A stretch of DNA of 19,009 bases from positions 1 to 19,009 of the forward strand of contig JALHLM010000040.1 in NCBI GenBank assembly GCA_022844585.1, read 5' to 3'. Origin of the DNA: Pirellulales bacterium. GTDB lineage: Bacteria > Planctomycetota > Planctomycetia > Pirellulales > JALHLM01. Positions 7,001 through 15,974 of the stretch are shown one piece after another (positions within the stretch are counted from its first letter, which is position 1; every line of letters starts with the position of its first letter). The notes beneath the pieces were generated by a model. The model was not told the DNA's origin and ran no database searches. It worked only from the letters and a program-made list of their open reading frames with translations. The position numbers and the translations under genes were made by a program.

Positions 7001-8966
7001 AGCCCGCGCCGCTGTCGGGGAATGGCTCGCGGCGGAATTGTTGCTGATGGACTTGGAACAAAGTCCGCGGGCGGAGATCGCGCGCCGCGCCTGGGCGCGG
7101 CACGCGCAATTGCTCGCCGACGCCGGGCGTCCCGACGACGCGGCCGTGTACTACGCGCGGTTGAACGGCGAATGGGCCGGCGAACTTTGCGGACCCGAAC
7201 GCACGGGCCGCCAATGGTTCGAGGCGCTGCCGGCCGAAAATGTGATTCGCACTTTAATCGACAAGCGGCCAAGCTTCCCCACGGGCGCGGTGAAGGTCGC
7301 GGAGCAAGGTCCGGAGTTCGATCCCAACAACGCCCGCACGCCGGTGGATATTGAAGGACAGCGCGGACCATTCTTCCGCACGACGTCGCTGTTCATCACG
7401 CATTCCACGCAGCGCAGTGCGGTCTCGGCCGACGACGGCCTGGGAAATAAGCTGTGGAATCTGCCGCTGCAGGACCCCTCCCAAAAGGAATTGCCGATCA
7501 TCGCGCCGAACGCGGGTTTGAGCCAAGGGCGGGTGCATGGTCATCTGGCCGTCGTGTCGTATGGCTATCACTTGTTTGCGATCGATCCGCTCGGAAATCA
7601 AAAATCGAACGACCCGCGCGTCCTCTGGCGAGCGGACTTGGGCGACGGCATGCCGGGCATGGGGCGCTCGCAAGGAATCATCCAGCAACAGGCCACGCAA
7701 CGCTTCGCGCCGCCTCGGTTCTACGCGGCGGATCAATTCAATCGCCGCATTGGCAACACGGCCTGCCTGGGCGAGATCGGTCTCGTGTACCAGCGCGGAC
7801 GCACGCTGTGTTGCGTGTCGCCGGTCACCGGTCAGTTGCAATGGACCCGCGACGACGTCCCGCCGGGTTCCGATTTATTTGGCGACGGCGAAGTGCTGTG
7901 CGTGATCCCGCCGGGGCAAGATGCGCTCCTGTTGGACGCCGTCGACGGCCATGAGCTCGGCCGGCGCAAAGTGCCGCCGCAGGATCAGCGCGTACAAACT
8001 CAGGGGCGTTGCCTATTGAGTTGGACCGATCTGGGCGCCAAGGGCGCGCTGCGGTTCCATGATTTGCTGGAAGACCGCGAGATCTGGTCGGAGGACTTTC
8101 CTGTCCGGGCCAAGGCCTGGCTCGTGGACGGCGAATCGATCGGCGTGTTCGCGCCGGAAGGGCGCTTCGTGTTGCTCAACATTGCCGACGGCAAGAAACT
8201 GGTTGACGAAGCTCTGGACGAAGAGCGAAAAGTCAGCGACGTCTACGTGTTCCCGGCCCGCGACCAGTACAACCTGCTGGTCACGCACACGGTCGATCGT
8301 CGGCGGCGCAGCCGGGTTTCGCCGGTCTCCGGCAGCTACAACAACCCCGCGGTGATTGTCAATGGCAAGCTGTACGGCTTCGATCGCGCGACGGGCAAGA
8401 AGCTTTGGGACAAACCGTATCTGATCGAAAACCAAGGCATGCTGCTCAAACAGCCCGTGGAGTTGCCGATCCTGGTGTTCCTATGCCAGAACAACGAAAA
8501 CGCTCGCCCCGGCCGCAAGCAGGGAAATCTGCTCTGCCTCGACAAGCGGACCGGACGCGTGGTGCATGAGGAGACGTTCAACGTCACCGTCAACGACACG
8601 CTGGGCGGGATGCGCGTGACCGGCGACGCGGCGAAGCGGACCGTTACCGTGGCCACCGTCGGCAAGACGGTCGAACTGGAGTTCACCGACGCCCCCGCCG
8701 CCCCAGAACCCCCCGATGCGGCGGGTGACTTGCAGGCCAAAAAGTCGGGAACCGGGGCCGGTTTCCTGTTTTCCGCTCTAAAAGCCCTTGGTCAGGCGTC
8801 TCAAGATGTGAGTTCCCCCTTCGGCCCGCCGGCTCGGGTGGATGAGGCCCTCGACGAAAGCATTGAAGAGGCGTTCGACGAGCTCACGGAAGAAGAGGAA
8901 ATGGAGGAGGAAGATCCTTTTTCCGAGGAAGACGCGCCAAATTCGCCGCCGGAAGAGGCCCCTTAA
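4017..8966 (+). CDS. Giant exported protein: TPR / PQQ-type beta-propeller / TPR / second beta-propeller / acidic tail
   Basis: The product has 1649 residues. Residues 1-24 form a signal peptide (RR, hydrophobic core, IVA before QQ); LVAGC at 11-15 could instead be a lipobox. A helical TPR-like region runs from about 75 to 290. The first propeller opens with WTQFRGGPARNE at 295 and runs to about 770. Its PQQ-type blades include LLAIDFATGKRLWE, TAFEITTGKLKWE, LLALEAATGALAWS and VCHDLLTGAKLWE. A second TPR region (about 800-1085) contains DPRALMRMGEIQLQRQDYAA. A second propeller (about 1110-1560) includes FAIDPLGN, CCVSPVTGQLQWT and YGFDRATGKKLWD. The last 42 residues hold 21 Asp/Glu and no Lys/Arg. 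Such repeats form scaffolds like BamB as well as quinoprotein enzymes; no catalytic calcium or quinone site could be recognised. A periplasmic or surface scaffold is inferred. Start chosen by GAGAGGA at seven bases. Confidence 0.85.
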   Translation: MPRRMLYAVALVAGCGLWIGGIVAQQPAAPAPQPWQALHGAQMRMQLQQKLLQQRVQRQVIGVDGEMETGEGYAFREDRETLTVLRKAGELREQKRFAEAVEALGRLLEAGEDHFIKPEPGTSIYRSAKTKARQALADMPSEGRDSYELQFGAVARQSLDEAVERGEIEAVAEVARRFYHTQAGYEATFLLGMHHADHGRPLAAAHVWRPLLALEEARKIDFEPLLSLLYARALLDSGRTLEAQTHLVAARQRYGAVEINLAGEVLPWFEQDDQALAWLQRLSAGAPAAATPNDWTQFRGGPARNEASRGGTPLLAYRWRVPTANDDPAVERAVEQMHRTYRDENLTTLPGLHPLAVGNTVLMRSARNLLAIDFATGKRLWEVPTDNPFESLPSGTSRTSGQDSSQALFELLERRLWDDAIYGTLSSDGKLVFAVEPVENDGSAYTGRIVLGANPRMQVQSMFGNGQDQTNRLTAFEITTGKLKWEIGGPKGNYPLEQAGAFFLGPPLPLFGRLYVLAEIEGEMRLLALEAATGALAWSQQIAVGAQEFLNDQVPHLSGAVPSYADGVLICPTSAGAVVAVDLSTRSLLWGVHYPRQLEQWMYGQTRNALIQMNLFPGARDAEAQLRWTDATATIADGRVLLTCPDSDKLVCHDLLTGAKLWEAPHEDGLYIACVEDGHVLLVGATKLRSLDLQDGRERWAPHGVKLPEGVNPTGRGFLSDHIYYLPTSAGEVLGIRVADGETASVARPMSSVRGARAERSPLGNLICHRGSVLSHSVEQLECFDQLDSLSERTAAILAATPDDPRALMRMGEIQLQRQDYAAAVASLRRAWELDADEATRKLLIDAYLTVLEQDFAALRDQLPAVEAVVKEPAERGAYLRLKADGLESVGDRVAAFVAYQELADLSDAWSDKELEPVKPHWEVRRERLVRAHLERLHQAATEAGDEPSVKQMLALVDEAWRKSEADGARESVERFVAFYGGFATADEARFRLVEARAAVGEWLAAELLLMDLEQSPRAEIARRAWARHAQLLADAGRPDDAAVYYARLNGEWAGELCGPERTGRQWFEALPAENVIRTLIDKRPSFPTGAVKVAEQGPEFDPNNARTPVDIEGQRGPFFRTTSLFITHSTQRSAVSADDGLGNKLWNLPLQDPSQKELPIIAPNAGLSQGRVHGHLAVVSYGYHLFAIDPLGNQKSNDPRVLWRADLGDGMPGMGRSQGIIQQQATQRFAPPRFYAADQFNRRIGNTACLGEIGLVYQRGRTLCCVSPVTGQLQWTRDDVPPGSDLFGDGEVLCVIPPGQDALLLDAVDGHELGRRKVPPQDQRVQTQGRCLLSWTDLGAKGALRFHDLLEDREIWSEDFPVRAKAWLVDGESIGVFAPEGRFVLLNIADGKKLVDEALDEERKVSDVYVFPARDQYNLLVTHTVDRRRRSRVSPVSGSYNNPAVIVNGKLYGFDRATGKKLWDKPYLIENQGMLLKQPVELPILVFLCQNNENARPGRKQGNLLCLDKRTGRVVHEETFNVTVNDTLGGMRVTGDAAKRTVTVATVGKTVELEFTDAPAAPEPPDAAGDLQAKKSGTGAGFLFSALKALGQASQDVSSPFGPPARVDEALDESIEEAFDELTEEEEMEEEDPFSEEDAPNSPPEEAP

Positions 8967-9065
8967 CTCCCGGCGGGGTATGATGGAGGATGCCGGACGC
9001 GACTTTGCCGACCAGGCAAGATATTGCGCCCACCAGACGGCACGTTTGATATATCCCCCCTGATC

Positions 9066-9071
9066 GAGGAG
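9066..9071 (+). promoter_or_regulatory. Ribosome binding site deciding the MoxR start
   Basis: GAGGAG lies six bases before ATG 9078. The frame is also open from a TTG at 9024, but that start has no such signal and adds 18 unconserved residues. The 111-base gap after the propeller gene shows no terminator hairpin. Confidence 0.75.
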
Positions 9072-9077
9072 TCCCGG

Positions 9078-10130
<1,053 letters not shown>

Positions 10131-10997
10131 GGCCATCCGGCGCATCGGCCGGTTGGAACTGCGGGCACGCCACGTGGTCGAGGGATTTCTCTCGGGCATC
10201 CATCGCAGTCCGTACTTTGGGCGCTCCATCGAGTTCCTGCAGCACCGCCAATACGTGCGCGGCGACGACGTGCGCCACATCGACTGGAAAGTCTGGGGCA
10301 AGCAGGACCGGCTGTACATCAAGCAGTACGAAGAGGAGACGAACCTCCGCTGCACGCTGCTGGTCGACGTCTCGAAGTCGATGCGTTACGGCCAGGGGGC
10401 GATGACCAAATACGACTACGCGGCCACGATCGCCACGAGCCTGGCGTACTTATTGCTGCGGCAGCAGGACGCCGTGGGTTGCGTGGCCTTTGACGCGATT
10501 GTGCGCAGCACGATGCCATTGCGCAGCAAGCGCAACCACCTGATGAGCATCGTCAAGGCGCTCGAAGCCAACGATCCGTCGGAAAAAACCGACATGGGCA
10601 AGGTGCTGCACCACGCCGCGGAGACGTTTCCGGCACGCGGGATGATGGTGCTGATCTCCGACTTGCTCTGCGACCGCGAGAAGTTGTTCCAGGGCCTGCG
10701 CTTGCTGGAACAACGCGGGCACGACGTGCTCGTGTTCCACGTGATGGACGACGACGAACTGGACTTTCCGTTCAGCGGCCCGACGCGCTTCGACGGCTTG
10801 GAAACCGACGACCGCATTCATTGCAACCCCCGCGCCTTGCGCGACGGCTATATGCAGGCGCTGCAGGCGTTTCTGGAAGAAGTCCGCCTGGGCGCGGCCC
10901 GTTATCGTTGCGACTACGCCTTGTTCCGCACAAGCGATCCCCTGGACGCGGCGCTGGCCCGCTTTTTGACCCACCGCACGGCGATTCATCACCACCA

Positions 10998-13214
10998 GTG
11001 ATTCCCACGTTTCTCAACTCCGGCCTGCTGCTGGGCGGCGCGATGTTCGCGCTCGTCGCGCTCCCGGTGTTGATTCACCTGATCAACATGGTGCGCCGCC
11101 GGCACATCGAGTGGGCGGCGATGGAGTTCCTGCTCGCCAGCCAAAAGAAAAACAGCCGCTGGATTCTGTTGAAACAATGGCTGTTGCTGCTGTTGCGGAT
11201 GCTGGCCGTGGCGGCGGTGATTCTGATGCTGGCGCAACCGCTGGTGCAGAACCGCGTGGGACGGTGGTTCGGCGGCTTGGTGACACACCACATCGTGCTG
11301 GTCGACGATACGTACTCGCAGTCCGACCGCTGGGCCAACACCTCCGGCATCGGCGAAGCCAAACGCGCGATCGAACGCCTGGCGCGGCAGATGACGGCCT
11401 CGTCGCAGCGCCAGACGTTCACGCTGTTGCGGGCTTCGGAAACGCAGCATGCCAACGGCCGGCCGTTGCCGGACCTTTACCGCGTGCCGGTCGATGACCG
11501 CTTTTCCGAACGCATCACTGCCGCGCTCGAACAACTCGAACCGAGCGAAATGGACGTCGCGCCGGCGCAATCGCTGGAGGCGCTCTCCAAGTTGCTGGCG
11601 GATCAGACCGACGAAAACCGGGTGATTTATCTGCTCTCCGATTTCCGCACGAAGGATTGGGACGATCCGCGTCCCGCGCGGGAATGGCTCGACCGCTTCG
11701 CCGACGACGGAGCGAAGTTGCACCTGGTGCGCACCATCGACGAAGCGCGGCCGAACCTGGCGGTCAGCGGATTGACCGCGCTGCCGGGCATTCGCGCCGC
11801 GGGCGTACCGCTGGCGATGGAAGTCACGGTGACCAACTTTTCGCCGAATCCTGCGCGGCAGGTTTCCGTGTTGTTGCAGGAAGACGGCAAGGCGCGGCCG
11901 GCGCTGGTGATCGACGAGATCGCGGCGGAAGGCTCCGAACGCCGCCGGTTCCCGGTGTTCTTCGGCACGGCAGGCGAGCACGTGGTGACCGCGGCGCTCG
12001 AAGCCGATGGCGTCGACGCCGACAATCATCGCCACGCGGTGATTGATTTCCCGTTGACGCTGGAAGTGCTGCTCGTCGACGGCAATCCGGCCGCCAAGGA
12101 CGCGCGTTTCCTCGCCACCGCCTTCGCCCCCGGCGGCGGCGTGAAGACCGGCATCGATGCACGGATCGAAACGACCGCGTATTTGAACCGCGAACCGCTG
12201 GCGCGCTTTCGCGCGATTTACCTGACCAACTTGGAGCGGCTCGATGATGCGGCCATCAACGCGCTTGAGCAGTATGTGCGCGACGGCGGCGCGTTGATCT
12301 ATTTCACCGGCGAACGGACCGTGCCGAGTTTCGTGAATGATTCGCTCTACAAGAATGGCGAGGGTTGGTTCCCCGCGCCCTTGGGCGACGCGATGGCGCT
12401 GCCGGTGAATCGGTTGGATAAAGCGGCCGACCTGGAATTCGTCGATCACCCGATGTTCCGCGTCTTCGCCGGCGAACGGAACACGTTTATTAGCGCCGTG
12501 AACGTGGAAAAATACACGGCCGTTGCGCCGGGCTGGGAACCCGCCAAGGACGGTCCCACACAAGTCATCGCCCGGTTGCGAAACGGCGCGCCGCTCGTCA
12601 TCGAACGGCGTTTCGGCGCCGGGCGCGTGACCGCGGTGCTCACCACGGCCAGCACCGATTGGAACAATTGGGCGCGGAACCCCAGCTACGTCGTGGCGAT
12701 GCTGGAGATGCAAGCGCATCTGACCTCCGAAGCGAAACCGCAAGACGCGCGGCTCGTCGGACATGGCATCGACTTGAACCTCGACGGCGCCACCTACGGC
12801 ACGCGGCATCGGATGATTGCGCCGGCGCGCACGGGGCAGATCATCGAAACCTTCGACGCGCGCTCGCAGGGCGATCGACTGGAACTGACGATCCCGGAAA
12901 CGCGCCGCAGCGGCATCTATGAAATCGAGCTCGCCGAGACAAGCGGCGCGACGAGCATGCGCCGCTTCGCCGTGAATGTCGCGCCGGGCGAAGGCGACCT
13001 CCGCGCGCTGGACCGGCAGGAGTTGGCCACGCGGTTGCCGGAACTCGAATACGATTTCAGCCAGGCCGGAGACATTGAACAGCGCACCGAAAGCCTGGCC
13101 GGCATTCCGCTGGCCAGCAGCTTTTTGTATGGGCTGATCGTGTTGCTGCTGGCTGAACAGGCCCTGGCCTACGCGGTGAGTTATCATCCGCCGCAACGGA
13201 GGGCCACGCGATGA
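10998..13214 (+). CDS. BatA-like membrane protein with degenerate vWA domain and GATase-like region
   Basis: The product has 738 residues. The BatA/aerotolerance N-terminal module is clear: a first membrane helix (about 8-30), the basic loop MVRRRHIEW, then FLLASQKKNSRW and a second helix (about 57-80). A vWA-like domain follows: HHIVLVDDTYSQS at 98-109, a strand IYLLSDFRT near 210. Later come an immunoglobulin-like part and a class I amidotransferase-like fold (TLEVLLVDGNPAAKDARFL, then YVRDGGALIYFTGE) that lacks an evident catalytic cysteine. A last helix FLYGLIVLLLAEQAL ends with basic PPQRRATR. Basic loops predict a periplasmic bulk. The MIDAS is degraded: DDTYS in place of DxSxS, and no matching threonine. 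The GTG at 10998 is used because it overlaps the previous stop (GTGA) and starts the BatA module; the frame is open upstream to 10821. Confidence 0.85.
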   Translation: MIPTFLNSGLLLGGAMFALVALPVLIHLINMVRRRHIEWAAMEFLLASQKKNSRWILLKQWLLLLLRMLAVAAVILMLAQPLVQNRVGRWFGGLVTHHIVLVDDTYSQSDRWANTSGIGEAKRAIERLARQMTASSQRQTFTLLRASETQHANGRPLPDLYRVPVDDRFSERITAALEQLEPSEMDVAPAQSLEALSKLLADQTDENRVIYLLSDFRTKDWDDPRPAREWLDRFADDGAKLHLVRTIDEARPNLAVSGLTALPGIRAAGVPLAMEVTVTNFSPNPARQVSVLLQEDGKARPALVIDEIAAEGSERRRFPVFFGTAGEHVVTAALEADGVDADNHRHAVIDFPLTLEVLLVDGNPAAKDARFLATAFAPGGGVKTGIDARIETTAYLNREPLARFRAIYLTNLERLDDAAINALEQYVRDGGALIYFTGERTVPSFVNDSLYKNGEGWFPAPLGDAMALPVNRLDKAADLEFVDHPMFRVFAGERNTFISAVNVEKYTAVAPGWEPAKDGPTQVIARLRNGAPLVIERRFGAGRVTAVLTTASTDWNNWARNPSYVVAMLEMQAHLTSEAKPQDARLVGHGIDLNLDGATYGTRHRMIAPARTGQIIETFDARSQGDRLELTIPETRRSGIYEIELAETSGATSMRRFAVNVAPGEGDLRALDRQELATRLPELEYDFSQAGDIEQRTESLAGIPLASSFLYGLIVLLLAEQALAYAVSYHPPQRRATR

Positions 13215-15904
13215 ACCTCCCCATGCTGTTGGCACAAACGACGCCGCGCGCGGAATTCGAATTCGCGCGGATCTCCACGCCCAGCGATTGGATCTGGCCG
13301 GTGCTGGGATTTTGCGTGGTGGCCGGCGTCGTGGCCTGGATCTATCGCCGCGACAGCGTGGAACTGCGCCCGTCGGTGGCACGGCTGCTCGTGGCGCTCC
13401 GCCTGGCGGCCTTTCTGGGCTTGGCCATCGTCTACCTCGAACCGCAATGGCGCAACGAGGTGGAGCAGACCCACCACAGCCGCGCCGTGGTGCTCGTCGA
13501 TACCAGCCAAAGTATGGCGCTCACCGACGATGGCGGCACGTCGACCGACGGCGGCGCAAGTTCGCGCTTGGAGCAAGTGACGGGGCTGCTCGCCGGTTCG
13601 ATGTTGGACAAGCTGCGTGAGAAGCACGACGTCGTTGTCGCGCACTTCGACGATGAAGTACTTCAGCTCGCGGTGTTGCCGCGCGCCGGAACGACCCCAT
13701 CGGCGGCCGCGACAACCCGGACGAGCGGCGTTGTGGATCCGCGTCTGCAAACTACCTTTTATGCGACGGTCGCCGCCGCAGTGCTGGCAATCGTGGCAAT
13801 CTCCTGTCGGTTAGCGTTGCCGCACTGGTCGTTGACCGTCACGTCGCTCGTGGCGATGCTCGGCCTGAGCGTCGGCGTCGCGTATTTGGCGACGCGTCCG
13901 CAACCGATCGATTGGCTGACGCTCGCGGGATTGGGACAAGAAATCGAAGCGCCGTCGGCGGAGCGTACTCCGGCGGAACAGGACAATGCAACCGATCCGA
14001 AAGCCACCGACTGGCGACAGGCGCTTGCCGTCGGCGGGTCGGAAACGCGGTTGGGCCAGTCGCTGCGGCAAGTGATCTACGACGAAGCCGGGCAACCGCT
14101 GTCGGGCGTCGTGCTGATCACCGACGGGCGCCAGAACGCCGGGCTCGATCCTCGCGCGGCGATCGCCGCGGCGCTGGAAGCGAAGACGCCGGTGCATGTG
14201 ATCGGCGTCGGCTCCGACCGCCAGCCGGTTAATGTACGAATCAGCGATTTCACGGCGCCGACGCGGGCGTTCCCCGGCGACAGTTACACGGCCACCGGCT
14301 TCGTGCAGGCACATGGACTGGCAGGGCAGACGGTGACGATCGAGCTGCAGTCGCGGCAAACGACGTCGGACCTGGCCTCGCCGGCGCCCGCGCGCAGCGA
14401 GGGAACCGAAACCGTGACGTTGCCGGCTGACGGCGAAGTGTTGCCGGTTCGCTTTCAATTGAAGCCGGAGGAAGTCGGCCGCCGGACTTTGCGTGTGGAA
14501 GTCAAAGCGCCGCCCGGCGACCTGAACACGGCCGACAACGCCCAGGAAGCTGAGATCGAAGTCGTCGATCGGCAGACGCGCGTGTTGCTGTTCGCGGGCG
14601 GGCCGACCCGGGAATACACGTTCCTGCGCAATCAATTGAATCGCGATAAGTCGATGCAAGTCGACGTGTTGCTACAGACCGCGCAGCCCGGCATCTCGCA
14701 AGACGCGCGGCGCGTGTTGGCGGATTTTCCCTCGACGCGCACGGAAATGTTCGAGTACGACGTCGTCGTGGCCTTCGATCCGAATTGGCGAGCGCTTAAA
14801 CCAGAACAAATCGATCTGCTGGAAACCTGGGTCGCCGAACAAGCCGGCGGATTGATCGCCGTGGCGGGCCCCGTCTACACGGAAGGCTGGTCGCAAGATC
14901 CGGCGCTCGGCAAGATTCGCGCGCTCTATCCGGTGGAAATGCAGCGCCGTTACGCGGCGCTCAGCGACGCCAAGTACGGCTCGAAGGATCCCTGGCCGAT
15001 CGAGTTCTCGCGCGAGGGCGAAGCGGCGGAGTTCCTCTGGCTGGCCGACACTGCATCGGCCGCGCGGCAGGCCTGGAGCCAATTCCGCGGCGTGCATGGC
15101 TACTTCGCCGTCCGCGGCGCGAAGCCCGGGGCCACGGTCTATGGCCGCTACTCCGATCCCCGCGCGGCCTCGTCGGATGGCAAGCCCGTTTACCTGGCGG
15201 ATCAGTTTTATGGTTCGGGCCGCGTGTTCTATCTCGGCTCGGGCGAAATGTGGCGGCTGCGCAGTGTGGACGACGCTTACCTGGAACGCTTCTACACGAA
15301 AGTCATTCGACACGTCTCGCAGGGGCGCTTGGCGCGCGGGTCCAACCGCGGCGTGCTGCTCGTGGAACGCGATCGCTACCTGGTCGGCAACACCGTCGTC
15401 GTCCGCGCTCAATTGAATGACGCGCAGTTGCAGCCGCTGGCCTCGCCGGCCGTGTCGCTGGATGTCGCGTCGCCGGATGGATCGCTCCAAAACGTGCGGT
15501 TGGTCGCCGATCCGGCCCGCGTGGGCAGTTTTCAAGGACAATTCGCCGTGCGCCAGGAAGGGGCGTACCGACTGGAACTGCTGGTGCCGCAAAGCCAGCA
15601 GGAACGGCTCACGCGTCGGATTCAGGTGCGCATGCCGGACCTGGAACGCGAAAGCCCGGAACGAAATGACGCGCTATTGAGTGAAATCGCCGGCGGCACC
15701 GGCGGCGTCTATTACGTGGGACTCGCCGCGCCGTTCAGCCGCCCGACCGGGGAAGACCTGGCGAGCGTGTTGAAGGACAAAAGCCGCGTGGTCACGCTCC
15801 CGCTCGCTCCGCGCAAGCTGTGGGACAACCACTGGCTCCTCGGCTGGGTCGTCGGAGCGCTCTCGTTGGAATGGTTGGTCAGAAGGTTGTCACGACTCGC
15901 CTAA
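13211..15904 (+). CDS. Membrane vWA protein with intact MIDAS interrupted by a transmembrane hairpin
   Basis: The product has 897 residues. Two N-terminal helices (about 27-45 and 58-77) flank the basic loop YRRDSVELR. The vWA domain starts at RAVVLVDTSQSM, with MIDAS residues D97, S99, S101. After VVVAHFDDEVLQL the chain enters about 105 inserted residues holding two hydrophobic helices (about 183-203 and 206-228) around CRLALPHW. It then resumes with ETRLGQSL (Thr279) and VVLITDGRQN (Asp305), completing the metal site. Beyond lie a beta-rich part, a GATase-like region (TRVLLFAGGPTREYTFLRN; WVAEQAGGLIAVAGP) and a final helix LLGWVVGALSLEWLVRR with a basic end. Charges predict periplasmic domains. 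ATG 13211 overlaps the previous stop as ATGA. It is probably the active metal-binding partner beside the degenerate BatA-like protein; the role is inferred. Confidence 0.86.
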   Translation: MNLPMLLAQTTPRAEFEFARISTPSDWIWPVLGFCVVAGVVAWIYRRDSVELRPSVARLLVALRLAAFLGLAIVYLEPQWRNEVEQTHHSRAVVLVDTSQSMALTDDGGTSTDGGASSRLEQVTGLLAGSMLDKLREKHDVVVAHFDDEVLQLAVLPRAGTTPSAAATTRTSGVVDPRLQTTFYATVAAAVLAIVAISCRLALPHWSLTVTSLVAMLGLSVGVAYLATRPQPIDWLTLAGLGQEIEAPSAERTPAEQDNATDPKATDWRQALAVGGSETRLGQSLRQVIYDEAGQPLSGVVLITDGRQNAGLDPRAAIAAALEAKTPVHVIGVGSDRQPVNVRISDFTAPTRAFPGDSYTATGFVQAHGLAGQTVTIELQSRQTTSDLASPAPARSEGTETVTLPADGEVLPVRFQLKPEEVGRRTLRVEVKAPPGDLNTADNAQEAEIEVVDRQTRVLLFAGGPTREYTFLRNQLNRDKSMQVDVLLQTAQPGISQDARRVLADFPSTRTEMFEYDVVVAFDPNWRALKPEQIDLLETWVAEQAGGLIAVAGPVYTEGWSQDPALGKIRALYPVEMQRRYAALSDAKYGSKDPWPIEFSREGEAAEFLWLADTASAARQAWSQFRGVHGYFAVRGAKPGATVYGRYSDPRAASSDGKPVYLADQFYGSGRVFYLGSGEMWRLRSVDDAYLERFYTKVIRHVSQGRLARGSNRGVLLVERDRYLVGNTVVVRAQLNDAQLQPLASPAVSLDVASPDGSLQNVRLVADPARVGSFQGQFAVRQEGAYRLELLVPQSQQERLTRRIQVRMPDLERESPERNDALLSEIAGGTGGVYYVGLAAPFSRPTGEDLASVLKDKSRVVTLPLAPRKLWDNHWLLGWVVGALSLEWLVRRLSRLA

Positions 15905-15974
15905 CACACACTCGACATAGAGCCGGAAGCGTCAGCGCCCGGAGCGAATCCTCCCGAAACTCACTGCCTAACAA
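15905..15974 (+). other. Spacer inside the operon with repeat-like GC block
   Basis: These 70 bases contain AGAGCCGGAAGCGTCAGCGC followed by CCGGAGCGAATCC. From memory, blocks of this style recur between planctomycete genes, but that is not verified here. No terminator with a T-run and no clear promoter is seen. No Shine-Dalgarno precedes the next ATG. Confidence 0.4.

Noticed and set aside
4017..8966. Quinoprotein dehydrogenase enzyme
   Set aside because: Propeller blades are present, but no disulfide ring of adjacent cysteines, calcium site or cytochrome CxxCH motif was recognised; a scaffold role fits better.
9024..9052. Promoter for moxR (TTGCGC with TGATAT, 17-base spacing)
   Set aside because: The -10 matches only three of six positions; better-looking TATATC at 9050-9055 would need a 20-base spacer.
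10989..13382. Minus-strand open frame of 797 codons opposite the BatA-like gene
   Set aside because: It mirrors the plus-strand gene in a GC-rich region, is rich in Arg/His without domain motifs, and the plus strand encodes recognisable helices and motifs with proper overlaps.
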